NCBI GenBank assembly: GCA_017562135.1
Contig: QEYB01001654.1
Span: 124,001-188,000 of the forward strand
Direction: 5' to 3'
Length of the DNA stretch: 64,000 bases
DNA from: Dipylidium caninum
Lineage: Eukaryota; Platyhelminthes; Cestoda; Cyclophyllidea; Dipylidiidae
Each line of letters begins with the position of its first letter. Position 1 is the stretch's first letter. A program made the position numbers and the translations under genes. Shown here in pieces: positions 38,701 to 50,200 of this stretch. The notes under the pieces were generated by a model that saw only the letters and a list, made by a program, of their open reading frames with translations, was not told the DNA's origin and did not search any database.

Positions 38701-39234
38701 ATTTCCATATTAGATCTTACACTAGTAGACTAAAATATACGATCCTTCTGAACTCCTTTAGTTCACTTACCAGCGCCGATTTTGGCAAAGATATTCGACG
38801 AGGTAAAGATGGTTGTGGTTTTTCAAGTTTATCATATAGATCTGAATACAAAGAGAGAATCTTCTTGCGTTTTTCGGCAAGTTCAAATGAATTTCCCGTT
38901 TCTGGAAGAGCTTCAGATTTTACTAGATTAATCGATGAATTCGTCGGAGTCTGAGAATCACTTCTCAGCAATACTTTCGAAGGAGAATATCCGCAGGTCG
39001 TACCAGAAGTGCTTTCATTATTATTAGATGGTACAACGGGAGAATAAGAAGGCACCTCGGAGGTAAAAAAACGGAAGGAGAGGGTGCATAGGCGGTGGAA
39101 AAATTCGTCGGAGCGTACTGATCTAGTTCATCAATGGGAGTTGGGTTATAAACTAATTCCAAGCGCTTTTCTTTTGATTCATCTAGCAGTCTAATTGGAG
39201 TAGGGGTATAAGATGGGAATGACGGGTCATCCAT
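35778..39234 (-). CDS. REXO1: REXO1-family RNA exonuclease (DEDDh)
   Basis: A 3'-5' exoribonuclease of the REXO1 group. Exons, 5' to 3' on the minus strand: 39234-38771 (start tentative), 38729-38568, 38499-38295, 38038-37880, 37773-37660, 37418-37205, 36735-36498, 36116-35996, 35881-35778. The last eight close in phase (438 codons plus TAG at 35780-35778). Family landmarks: [18 protein letters not shown]; a Cys-rich zinc-type segment ([32 protein letters not shown]); exonuclease motif [10 protein letters not shown]; motif [15 protein letters not shown]; motif [23 protein letters not shown]; and the HDS-KEDA catalytic His/Asp. The N-terminal exon carries Y-T-P-T-P-like repeats also seen in REXO1. 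An apparent frameshift lies in that exon near 39065-39071. The true first exon is not established. The gene is convergent with LAR. Confidence 0.9.
38771..39234 (-). other. REXO1 N-terminal exon with apparent frameshift
   Basis: From the ATG at 39234 the frame encodes [20 protein letters not shown] and further Tyr-x-Pro repeats, then leaves frame at a run of seven A on the plus strand (39065-39071). The next Tyr-Ser-Pro repeats ([18 protein letters not shown]) continue in another frame down to the GTAAGT donor after 38771. One extra base in the homopolymer would join them. Alternatives are a phase-0 intron of about 100 nt ending CCGAG before the GTG codon, or a 17-nt gap too short to be a normal intron. 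The homopolymer makes a sequencing error likely. Confidence 0.6.
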
Positions 39235-39240
39235 CCTCAA

Positions 39241-42200
39241 ACGCCTAGGTTTCTGACGGCAACAGTTCAGTTGCCGTATAATTGCAGGATATCAACGGTA
39301 CCTAAAAGAAACGGAGGAAACTTACGGACGATGAAATTTCCTATGCACAAAACCTGACAAACATAGCGGTAATGCTAAAGCTTAGCTAAGCGCCGTTTTT
39401 TTTAAACGATAAAATTGGACTGATGCTCAATCAGTGGTCAAATATCCGTAATAGCCTGTGCCAACGCAAAACAAACTGAACAATAAATGTTTAGGATCTG
39501 GGTAAAAGAACCTTGGCGAAAAACACCAACACCGCCTTGGACGAATGGAGTACTTGCGGCGACAAGTACGAAGCGGCGCCAGTCAAAATAGTTAATTAAA
39601 ACATCTACATCGGTTTAAGTGGCTCGTAATGCAGCAGATAATTTCAGGATGTTACATTGGTATTTAGATTTAAATTAAAATTATACTAAACTAAAATGTG
39701 GTATTTTAACGCTCAATGATGTACTTAATATTGAGATAAAATAGAACTATCGATAATATTCAATGCCTTGCGAAAAAATCTGTCCCTTCTCATTATTCAA
39801 CACAGCTATATTGCTGCTGAACGTCTCCGTAGCTCTTTAGGGTTGTCAGCGTGGAAAAGGATGTCGAACTAGCATGCCAAACACAGTACTACTCCGGTTT
39901 GGTTTGGTGAATCCACCACTAATCGAAAACATTTCGTTGCGAAAATTTAAAAACTGAGTTTAATATAACTCCTCAAAACTACACCACAGCCTAGTCATCT
40001 TTTCCTTACCTTGTCTCGCGATATCATCAAAACAGTGTGAACAATGGACTGGTAAATTTGACAGAAACCACATTAATCTGAAGGAATAATTTATCGTCTG
40101 CACCATGCTCTGGTTGCATATTTGGCGTTACTAAAGAATATTTCATTACCAAGGTGATTTTATTATGGGTAATCTTCGTAGGAGTAAAACCAAAAGTGAT
40201 AATCTTCATTCAATTGGTCAATATAATAACGTTTATCTATCGAAGACCTTTTAAGTATGATTCTGATTACCTTCAATTCTGCGTGATTTGTGTGCATTTT
40301 TGCTGTTCATGTCTCAAAGCAAAATGTGGCTAGCTATAAAAGTTTCTATTAGTGTAATGTGTTTCCCCCTCTAGACAACAAGTATACGGAAATCTCATTT
40401 ATTTGTCACTTCTTTCTATACCACCGAGTCGTCCAAAATTTGGATACCCCTTTAAGTGAAATTTACTTTAAGAACCACTTAATACATTTACAGATATTCT
40501 TAAAACTTATCAAGGAATTCCTTAGGTGACATCAAGTTTTGTTGCAAGCGCATCTTAACTTCGGACCCGTTGCTTTTTCCCTTGAGATTCAACTGGGCAC
40601 TGGAAAGTGCACTTTTATTGCCGGCTAAATGTGTGTTACTGTGATGCTAACTTTACGGGAAGTTTTTAAAAATTTACGATTTGGAGTAAGAAACGAGGAG
40701 GATGTTTTATCCTATGCAACATCATGTTGCAAATAACTGTTTTAGATTAGCAAATAGTTTTTGTTACACCTTGATTCCTTCCAAAGTGTTCCCATTAACC
40801 AATTTATCTGTAGACCTAAACATTCCAACCTTGATTTCAGTGGAGTAATATGCTATTTTCAACTTGGTATAGTCGTGCAGAAAGGATATAGCAGAGACTG
40901 GTGTGTTATTTTGGTGTAATTCTAGTAATTTTATTATCTTTTTGACGCTTAATTATCTCCTGATACCTGTGATAGAGAAAGAGGTGTTTCTAGCCCCTTT
41001 ATTTCTTTCGTCCTGCCAAAGCTTATAATTCATCTGACATATGGTGAGGCAATGACAGTCAGATCCTTTTGAAAATGGACTAGTTATTCCAAAAACGATT
41101 CCGCAAGTTTAATTGTCCATTTTATTTCCAGTTACACACAATTTTCTACCATGACATGCCGATTAGGTATGAGTCGTGTTATTTATTCTAAGGGTTGCAA
41201 ACGCTGACCTGGTCACCTTTAAATTCCCCTCATGATTTTCCTTAGTGCTTTGTCCATGTGACAGTTACCGTCACCACTCGCACACAAAATGGACTATCGG
41301 CGGAAACAGGCACTTTGACTGACTACCCGTCGCAAGATTCTATTCAACCATTCCATCGGTCCATTTTTATTGTAGAATAAACAAATGGATCAAAGCGTTC
41401 AGTATAGAATCAGAGACCTTGACGTCTACTCAAGTCTAATGTGTAATCATACAGATCATAATTTGCTTCTTTCACCGCGAAAAGGGAGACAACATTGAGA
41501 CAAGTCAGACTAACCAAAAAACGAGTTTAATGATAGTAAAAAGTGATAAAATTCTACTTACATTATTGGCATCCCTCTCTAAATGCACTTTAACCGGCCA
41601 AAAACTGACATCACGTAAAAGTGCAGTGATGTTTTACCTTGGTCTCCAAGCCAAAATAAGGACACGGAGCTGGCCAAATTCGTAGTTGCCATGATCGAAA
41701 GCTCTAGCAAAAGGTCACTCTAATCGAGAACGAGGTCAGTGAAACTATTGCATGAGGATTTGTTTTGCTGCTCCGTTTAGCTCTCATGCAGCAGACAGGC
41801 TGAAAGAGGAAGAGAAATGCTAATGCATGAGCTCAAAATGGCTGAATTGCGTGGTCATGATATACTTTTCACCCCCTGAATGGTTGCTGGACAAAGTCCA
41901 CTTGCAGCGTCAGTAGAAATTGGAAGCGCGTGATCTACTCAAAATCGGACCCTAGGAAAGGCATGAAGAATTTTAATACACTTATCAAGCTCTAAGGACA
42001 TCGAATTGACCAAAACCTAAGTCGAAAGGACGAAAGTCAACCGTTGGAGTCGTAACTAGATGCAAAATTCGTATTTCTGACTAATCCACTTACAAAGGTT
42101 CAGTCTTGTCTTCAACCAATTTTTTTTCGCATTCTTGAAGACTTCAAGTAAACGCAACGGTTTTACGCTTCGCGTTAAATGATATGAAAATTTGTGGAAA

Positions 42201-43164
42201 AAACTTTGTAGTTTTATGTGTATATGATTCCACCTTTCCCTGTCTTACTTGTTCCGCTCGTCAGTTGGTTTATTTTAACCACAACGACAACTAAATTCCA
42301 ATTGGTTACGGTAGAATGGCACATTTAGAAATTCCTCGAAATTCTACGAGTTGACAGCCGACAATTTCGAACATTCCCTTCACTTGCTTACTTTTTTGTC
42401 AGCTCACACAATCACCACTCAGCAGATGATTATGTTAACAATATGTGATATAAATACGATATCAAAATAATGTGGTTCTATTAACCAATCAGATAACCGG
42501 GCAGGCTGCAACCAATGAGGATTGAGGTGGAGTCGGTGTCAAGTTAAGGTCAGAATGAACCTCTTCTTCAGATTAACATCTTGATTTGCCCCTTCGGTAA
42601 CATACTATTGACGTTCACACTCATTCGAAACGGCGACATAGTGAAAGACTATCAACATTTGACCTTCACGAGGCCTCCATTTCCTGTCGGCAAGACTCCA
42701 AAGATGAGTGAACCTGCAGAATTGAAAGACGGAGGTCTAATTAAAGAAAATCATCAAAAACACCCATTTATAACTATTGGTCTTAAGAGTCGTAATTTCT
42801 TGTAACATCTGCAATTGCCTTACTATGTCGCGCAATGTCTTTAAGCTCGTCCTCTATCTAACACTCTTTCCGGTCATGTGTGCTAATTTACCACCGGCCC
42901 AGATCACTTTAGTTTTGCTATCCTCCGTCTTAGACTAGGTTATGAAAATGATATTAGTAATCTTGGAGACAACGGAAGAAGAAACTAAGGGGCGCGTAAT
43001 TAGTCCTGAGCCAGAGAATTAGTCTTCTAAATACTAAGGATAATTTAATAAGTCCGATTAAAATATTCGAATATCAACCAGTGGAGGACGAATTGTGGCT
43101 GAACGTCAATGTGCGGTGGAGTTAAACCACATCATAGTTAATAACGTCATTCAATCCGTTAGGA
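39241..43164. other. Intergenic region, no gene supported
   Basis: About 3.9 kb upstream of the REXO1 coding start. It presumably contains the REXO1 5' UTR, any first exon and the promoter, but I could not identify them. A possible GTAAGT donor at 39327 lies upstream of the tentative start. The frame at 42581-42805 begins with TTG and shows no recognisable domain. Confidence 0.6.
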
Positions 43165-43729
43165 ATGATGTTAGTGGCGGAAATCAAAGCTTGTCGAGTT
43201 AGACAACCTCTCATGTGTCTCTGCATTGTCTTACTTACCTTCGAATCTCTTGCCCAATCGACGAAACTTAAAACCACTTTTCACTTCGAGTGTAAGTCTG
43301 TAAAACCCAAATATAAGCACTGTTGTGGGTTAACCAAATTGATATTCTTTTATGTTGCACCAGAAAGTAGAAATAATATTTAGGAGAAATTGTTATTTCA
43401 ACCAAATTTCCTCATGCTTAGTGCATCCACAAGTGCCGTTAGCTAATTTTCTCGATTTTACAATCCACTTAAGGTAGATTTCTGCCCTGTGGTCATATAG
43501 AATCACATTATGGGTTGATATCGGAGTGGGAAGGCATCATGTAAGTATATTCTATCCGCCGGCAAACTTGTGGCTCGGGAAAGTGTATTTTATATTAAAC
43601 CCCTTTCTGCATCTTCAATAATGAGCAGCGCAAGGGCAGAGTCTTACATCTTGGAAGTGTTGTCATCTCGAAGGCAAGCATGTGTGGAAATACGATTATT
43701 ACCCTGAACTCAGTGCGTCAATTTTGTGA
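43165..43729 (+). CDS. Candidate small secreted protein, two exons
   Basis: Exon 1 (43165-43291) begins ATG and encodes a hydrophobic signal-peptide-like stretch (MCLCIVLLTFESLAQS, possibly starting at the internal Met) before ending at a perfect GTAAGT donor in phase 1. Exon 2 (43629-43729) follows CTTCAATAATGAGCAG and continues in phase 1 for 32 codons with CC, HLEGKHVWKYDYYPEL, then TGA. The joined product is 75 residues, Cys- and aromatic-containing. ATTAAA at 43816-43821 could be the polyadenylation signal. No family is recognised. Phase agreement alone has a one-in-three chance; the signal peptide plus strong donor is the main support. Confidence 0.38.
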
Positions 43730-44093
43730 CGTTTCGCCAAACTCTCCTTCCACTTTCACATTCTCTATCACACTCCTCCAACAAATTAAACTTTTAATGC
43801 AAACAAGAGGCTATAATTAAAAACTTTTTATGCGCTGCTAAGAAATGATCAAATGTTTTCATTTCGTTAAACCGCTAGAAGAACGTGAGGTCTACACCCT
43901 CATCCCAATTATAAAAATGTTAATTAATTAAAGGTGTGCACTAATAGAAAATGCTAATAGAACGGGCCATAGTTAAAGGTATTGGCTGAATGTACCATAA
44001 TTTAGATTGGTTAGATATAACCGCCCAATAGACATCGCACCACAAGTACCTATATGAAGCTGTGGCAGCAGCTTGGACTTCCATTCCAGCGCA

Positions 44094-44540
44094 ATGATAA
44101 TTCGCAAGTTGACTGCGTTTTTGCTCGCACTGTGTGTGGTCACCCTCATAACGTCCTTATGCCTCAGTGATTGGCACTGTGGCAACCCCTTTGAGAATTG
44201 TATTCGGGAAGGGGCGCGCGATCGGGAAGCTATGTTGTCATTCATATCCATGATGCTGATTGGCCTACTTTTCATCTTCATCGTCTTTATCCTGGACGTG
44301 GTGTTGCTCTGTAAGAAAACCATACCAGCGGGACTCATCACAACACGATTTGCTCTCATCTACTTGGGCTCCGCATTAGTGTTCGTCGCAATCATTGTCT
44401 ACACAGCCATTAAGAGCAATATGTGGGGCTACTTCCTGGCTGTCTTTGCTTCTACCGTCGCTGTCGTCCTGGCAGTGATAGCAGCAGCCTCGTCAAGATG
44501 TGTTTCCAGAAGTGATGTTTCCAACATCCAGCGCAACTAA
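44094..44540 (+). CDS. Four-helix membrane protein, PMP22/claudin-like (copy 1)
   Basis: A 148-residue intronless protein. The ATG at 44094 is chosen because the frame upstream opens only with a TTG. Four hydrophobic segments: residues about 5-24 (RKLTAFLLALCVV), 46-68 (MLSFISMMLIGLLFIFIVF), 80-104 (IYLGSALVFVAIIVY) and 111-135 (WGYFLAVFASTVAVVLAVI). The first extracellular loop holds WHCGNPFENC, reminiscent of the Trp-Cys-Cys loop of the PMP22/EMP/claudin superfamily; the second loop is very short. Such proteins sit in the plasma membrane and act in junctions or membrane organisation; the role here is unknown. An AG acceptor-like TTCCAG ends four bases before the ATG. The family call is by topology and motif only. 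Same strand and 2.6 kb from its paralog. Confidence 0.75.
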   Translation: MIIRKLTAFLLALCVVTLITSLCLSDWHCGNPFENCIREGARDREAMLSFISMMLIGLLFIFIVFILDVVLLCKKTIPAGLITTRFALIYLGSALVFVAIIVYTAIKSNMWGYFLAVFASTVAVVLAVIAAASSRCVSRSDVSNIQRN

Positions 44541-44676
44541 GTCCCCAACAATCCGACTGCCCCTTTTGCTCGTTTGCATGCCTCTCTTCTCTGCCCTTGT
44601 GCCTTTTTTCTGTACCACTGCCGCTGCCGCTGCTACTCCCGACTTTGAGTTCCCGAAACTAGACTTTCAGTTTATG

Positions 44677-44682
44677 AATAAA
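44677..44682 (+). other. Polyadenylation signal AATAAA (copy 1)
   Basis: AATAAA 137 nt after the stop codon of the first tetraspan gene, with further AATAAA-like runs near 44746-44760. Confidence 0.55.
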
Positions 44683-44760
44683 TTGTTGTAAAACGTTATT
44701 TCCACCGCCTCACTTCTTGCTCTCATCGTGTTTAAGAGATTAAGATAAATAAATAAAATA

Positions 44761-46713
44761 TAGGCTGACTAGACTCGGATCTGCGAGACAGTAGGTACAA
44801 ATTACCACTCAGAAACACCAAATATGGTTACAAATATTCTGTCCTAATTAATTGTTTGAGTGACAGGCACCCTTGAGTAATTTGGATAATATGAGTAGAA
44901 TGGATTGGAATCAAGTTACAGGAGGTGAAAATGGTCTTTCGGCCCACCACCAGGTTTTTAGTTCATAGCTTGTCTCCCCGTTCCAAAAATTAGTCACTTC
45001 TCACGTTGATCGTATGTCAGACAATTCAAAGACATGCCGAATTCCACCTTCTTGATTCCTACATGGAATGAGAATAGTCGCGTAGGATTACAGGCAATGT
45101 TATGTGTTTAAAAGAGGTTCTTTCATTCCTCGCTTTACGATAATGTGCACATGATACAGTAATTTCACCAATCCCATTTTCTTTCTCTTTATTTACTCTC
45201 ATCTTACACGAAGTCTCAAAAACTCATAAGGCTCTGTGGTAATTTTTACGCAGCCTTGTTTTTTCAATTAATGTTAGTTTTACACTTCTACCACGTGACC
45301 TTACGAACGGACGTAGGACGGTCGTGTGTTTTTCTAGGGTACATCCTAATCCCACGTCCCAGTGTCAAGGCTTGGTACAGTGTCTTCACCAAATGATTCA
45401 TCCGTTTATGTAAATATCTACCCTCAAAGAGAGGTGAGGACAGCATCGGCACACATAGGGAGTTTCGAAGAGCCCAAATGGACGTAATTTCTCTGGCAAT
45501 GTCCACGAAAGCGTTAAAAAGGCCTTCTACCCACAATAGCGTCGCCGGTGTTTCCGTTACTTCCTCCACTCCCCTTCTTACATCACTAAATGTAATGCAC
45601 CCCACGCAGGGCTCGAATGTACAATGCATATTTCAGACTGCCACACATACGAGTTGCTGTGCTTTTAAATGATAATTGGAAGATTTTCAACTTGCATGCA
45701 AACTTCTTTGGTCATTTCGGAGCGAGTACGTTTATTTCCTGTAGGCCTGCTCGGGCAAAGGCCAGTTGTTGATATTGATGCGTACCCCACCTCATTAAGT
45801 TCAAAAATACTCCGGAGCAAAACAGATGCATTCACTTCTGCGGGTGTCTTAAAATCACTACAGTAAAGTCATTCTCTTGTAGTGAATTTATTCATAGAGG
45901 GGTAAAGAAATGGCCTTCTATTGATAAATTTCTCTGCCCACATTTAAGTTGATGCGCTGGATGCAACCTAAGTCGACCTCATTCATGTACAGATCACAAT
46001 GAGATGCGTGCAAGAGGAACAAGGGGGCGGAAACGACTGTTTATTCCGGTAATTAATGTGCCATAATAAACAAAAGCCAAGTTCATCCCACCATTTACAC
46101 CATTCACCCATCGCCATTAAATGTGGAGGCTGTAAAGCTAAAGGGAGCTCATTTAAGTATTATTACGACTGTAAAATCTAAGCCGGTGAGCCGTCACCCC
46201 ACCTATCCTCTTGCCATATACCTGACCCTACTAGTTTTACTGTGATTATCGCAAGATTTTTTGTTGCTGTAATCGCCTCCCGACCATAATAATTGAAATC
46301 CTCAGTTACCCATTCAGCCAGATGGGTATACTAATTTTTTCGTACAGAATTTGATTAGTTCGCACTACAAGACAGATGGAGAGAAGTAGGTAAAAAGAGA
46401 TGAAAAAAGTGACAATCTGAGGAAGAGTAATCACGTTAACTTGATGCTGAAGTTTCTGGTTTCTACCTAAAAGGAATATTTTTGTTCAGTAGTGATGGAA
46501 TCCCCAGGAAAAGGAGAATTAGCGCACAGACTGAGGAAAAGTGTTTATTTACGTAAAAGTTACACAATTACTCCAAATGTGTCTCCCCCTTGTCTTCTCC
46601 ATCATGTGATTCCTCTCGATTGAACGGCAGAGCATGAGCCAATCAAAACTCTCCGAGATGTTCGGGTCAAATGAATTTAGGTCGGCCACCACAAGTGCAA
46701 TCAGAAGGTGAAA
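44761..46713. other. Region between the two tetraspan paralogs
   Basis: About 2 kb with no plus-strand gene. The minus strand carries the weak exon-like segments listed separately (45300-45585, about 45668-45857 and about 45940-46040). Confidence 0.5.
45300..45857 (-). CDS. Possible minus-strand exons of an unidentified gene
   Basis: Segment 45585-45300 lies between an ACATTTAG acceptor and a GTCACG donor and encodes 95 open codons with protein-like composition (contains TLLWVEGLFNAFVDIAREI and RMNHLVKTLYQALTLGRG). Segment 45857 to about 45668 follows CTGTAG and reads DFKTPAEVNASVLLRSIFEL and on for about 60 codons. Both start in the same phase, so they do not join directly; a missing exon or a decayed gene would be needed. 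A third short stretch near 46040-45940 (CDLYMNEVDLGCIQRI) is also open. No family is recognised, and it may be a pseudogene or chance. Confidence 0.28.
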
Positions 46714-47109
46714 ATGGTGCGTGTTCGAAAATTGACTGCCGCTCTTCTTGCCCTCTCCTGTGTGGCTTTGTCAGTTGCCTTACTGGTACCCTATTGGCAC
46801 TGTGGCCACATATTCGGTGGATGCATCAAAGATCGCAATCCAGACCGTAAGGTGATGCTCTCCGTGGCCTCATTGCTTGTCTGTGGCTTGGCCTCACTCT
46901 TCATCGTTTTCCTTATCGATGTTGTGCGATTGTGCACAAAGAAACAACTCACGGGCACAGTTACCGTTCGGTTCATTTTTATCTACTTGGGTTCTATTAC
47001 AGCATTTTGTGGCGTCTTGGTCTACACCTCCTATGTGTCAGGCAGTTGGGGCTACTTTTTATCCATCTTTGCTAGCGCCATCGTCTTTGTGGTGCAGAAA
47101 TTAGTATGA
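46714..47109 (+). CDS. Four-helix membrane protein, PMP22/claudin-like (copy 2, C-terminus frameshifted)
   Basis: A 131-residue paralog of the protein at 44094, aligned end to end: RKLTAxLLAL at the N-terminus, WHCGHIFGGC in loop 1, DVVRLCTKK after helix 2, IYLGSI in helix 3, and WGYFLSIFAS in helix 4. The ATG at 46714 matches the Met of copy 1. The frame ends QKLV then TGA, but the +1 frame directly afterwards reads ISSRCV, aligning with SSRCV of copy 1 and closing at a TAG about 40 nt later. A single-base loss near 47089-47096 explains both facts. Either a sequencing error or a real truncating allele is possible. The first three helices are intact. Confidence 0.72.
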   Translation: MVRVRKLTAALLALSCVALSVALLVPYWHCGHIFGGCIKDRNPDRKVMLSVASLLVCGLASLFIVFLIDVVRLCTKKQLTGTVTVRFIFIYLGSITAFCGVLVYTSYVSGSWGYFLSIFASAIVFVVQKLV

Positions 47110-47266
47110 TCTCCTCGCGATGCGTCACACTACCGGAGGCGTAGGGCTGCTCTCCCTAACGCAAATTTGACTTATCTCTCATTCTCACAGAATCAGCACT
47201 CAATCAGCTATTCCAATTAGTATGCTTTTATTTTACTATCTTATTAACTTTTTACCGTTCAAAGCA

Positions 47267-47272
47267 AATAAA
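47267..47272 (+). other. Polyadenylation signal AATAAA (copy 2)
   Basis: AATAAA 158 nt after the copy 2 stop, a similar distance to that of copy 1. Confidence 0.5.
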
Positions 47273-50200
47273 ACATCTACCCCGGCTTGTACACTTGCCT
47301 GGAGAGAGGAGGTGAGGCGAGGGAGAAGGAATAGGGGACGAATGGAGTAATTACAGTTAGGACATCCATTAAGATGCCTCGGTTTGCGCTTAGTCTGGGG
47401 AGCCACTGACTTTTCCCCTTTCTTATGGTAAGTCGAGGGCAGAGGTAGGATGATGTGTGGGGATGATGGCGATTTCTAGAGTCACTTTAGTTTGGGTCTA
47501 ACGCCACAGTGTTATTGCTCTGTTAAAATCAGGCTTACGACGTAAAATCTATTGTGATCGTCGAGTAGGTCTGTTGTATTTCCGGTATGTTTTTATAAGT
47601 TAACATATAATCTTGAAACAACGTTTAAGATATCTAAAGGAATGTTAAAAGCAATATCAAGTAGGTTAAGGATGTCACTTAGTGCCATCCGGTCACATTT
47701 GATATACAGTCTCTCGGAGAAGTCTAAATTAATTGCATAAAACGTTTAAAGATTTAGTGAGGTGTTTAATTCGTACACAATGATATGATTGTATAATGGT
47801 GTTGCAGAAGTTGGAGACTAAACTTAATTCCCATAACGACTGCTTACTGAAGTGCATGGCAATAGATGTTTTTTATCCTGCGATTGTGCTGATTTATTTA
47901 GATATTTTGAGAGCATGAAAGTGCCCTTATTTGGAGCTTTTTGATGGCTGTAAAACCGTAAGCCTCTTCCGTTTTGTTAAAATACTGGTGTGATTTTCTC
48001 AAGAAATGCAATAGACCATTTTTCTCAAACAAGGTTACTTCGTTTCCCTCTGGCATCCAAAGCTTCTGCCGCATTTCATTAAGTGTTAGTGTAATATGAG
48101 GATGTATTTTAAATGCGTGGTAGAAGTATAGATTCCCTCCCCAAACCATTCCACTTTACGTGATTTTGGCACTATGCGAGGGTGAAGGTGCATGAATTAA
48201 TACAAAGATCAGGATAATTTGAAACGAAGTAATTAATGACTTTCATCCAAAATATTAACTTCTGAAAGAAACGAATTGGTATTACTCATAAAATGTTGAC
48301 ATCTTAAATTTAAGGTCGTAACTTAAGAGTAGCTCGTTAACAGGTAAAAGAAAGTATACTTAAGTCACACCAAATTTGTTCTGGGAAAAGTGAAGGTATA
48401 GCCACGAGGTGGACTAAAATGAATTTTCATCATTTCCTATGAATTACGGATTAAATTCCTTTACCTGATGTTAACTCAATGCTACTCACACAATCTCCAG
48501 TAGTAGTTTCGGGCACGAGAGGTTAATTTTCAAAGTTATACTTATTATTTGAATCGTTTTTCTCATTTAGCACGGCATTTCTAATATCATTGTTGGTAAG
48601 CACCTTCTATATGTCAATAAAGTACACCAAAAACGAGGATCTCTGAGTTGTTTTCAGTGTCACAAATCCGCCTTTGAATTGTAACTTATTAATAATCAAC
48701 TTTGAAACTACGCATCTTATTTTAGTGTAAGTCCAAATAATTGAGTTAAATGGAAGTCATGTAGGAGGTTGTTAGCGTACCGTTCAAAAGTCGCACATAA
48801 CTGTGAGCCGATCACCTCAGCATGACCCTCGTAAACGTCCTAAGGGCACATCAAATGTTGGCCTCAAAAAACTACCATTAAATGAAGAAGAGAAAGTGCG
48901 CAATGTAGGTAAAGAATGCGAGACACTGCCTCCATTGGACAGAGACGTCACTTCATCCTTCGCTACTGAAGGTGTAGTGCCTGGGCAACTTTCAATTAAC
49001 AAGGCAACTTATGAATTTTATTTTTCGATTACTGTGTTGTGTCATGTTGCCAGTTGATCAAATATGAATATCATATTCTGCATGCTTATTTTCAGTAGTA
49101 ATTTACCACATCGTGTGCATTCTTCATTACTTACCAGACCATAGAACAAAGTAAAGTGGTGCCTTTGACCGGTGCCCGGGACCATCTTCTGCCCATCAGA
49201 AAACTGTCCCCTTTCACATTTCCTAGGGTCCGTCTTATTCGCTGAGGAGTATTAAATTAACCCCTATATTGGTGAGCTTATCGTAATGTGGGAGCATTGG
49301 GAAAGTTTCTTTATCTTGACAGTGTAATGAGGGTGCTTTTTAGTGTCCGTTGGCTTACCTTGAAAATACATCACGCTAAGAATTTCCCACCTTCAAATGG
49401 TGCCCTTTGAGAGGTTTGATTTGAATTCTCACAAATGACGGGGACGACGCCTCACATTACTCCTACTACATTGCAATTTTATTCTGTTTTCGATTTAATG
49501 ATGGGAGGATTTCGCTGCACCTTCTATCTTGGTATTTAAATATCACAAGATACACTATAATCCCTTTTTATTTTCTGAGAACGTGTTGTCAAAGCAAAGC
49601 ATCATATTACAAATCTGTGGCCTCCAACATAAACAACTTTGTGGCATGAGAAAATAAATGCCTGTTAATGGCGCCTATTTGGTTTGGACCCTAGCGCCCT
49701 ATCGAAGAGAAGCCCTAACTTTCTGCGGATAAGCTGACATTTCCTGAAATACGTGGAAAATTCGGCCATATGCACAGACTTTTTGTGGACCTGGGGATTT
49801 GCATGTATAATGAATGCGTTGTTGACCTGTAGGTCTTATTTATTTCACCTCCATCCATATTTGTACGCGTAGTCACGAGAGGTTGGGCTTGGGAAGTTAG
49901 GTGATATGCTGCTTTTTTCTAATGTTTATTGCGCGTTAAAATTAGCCGAGGTCTCTCCTGAAGACTTTAACCTAAAGTACTGGATAGGAGATACTCATTG
50001 CCTGATGACGGTTGTTGGTGGTGTTGCCTGTAATAATGAAAGCGGATCTTCACCTTCTTTGACCGTATTCTACACCATGCATATTGACTATTGGATCTGT
50101 ATCATGCTAATAAGTCTTCCATGCTACTGAATTATTACTTTTACTGGAGGAAAGGGGCTCAACAAGCTCGGAAGGCAAAAACACTGATCGCACAGTCACT

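Noticed and set aside
42581..42805. 74-codon plus-strand frame upstream of the small secreted candidate
   Set aside because: It begins with TTG rather than ATG and has neither a signal peptide nor a recognisable motif.
48803..49057. Hydrophilic 84-codon plus-strand frame
   Set aside because: It starts at GTG, shows no domain, and has no convincing acceptor and donor pair in phase with another segment.
49906..50130. 74-codon plus-strand ATG frame in the empty region
   Set aside because: Single isolated frame, no domain, no splice or polyadenylation context; chance frames of this size are expected.
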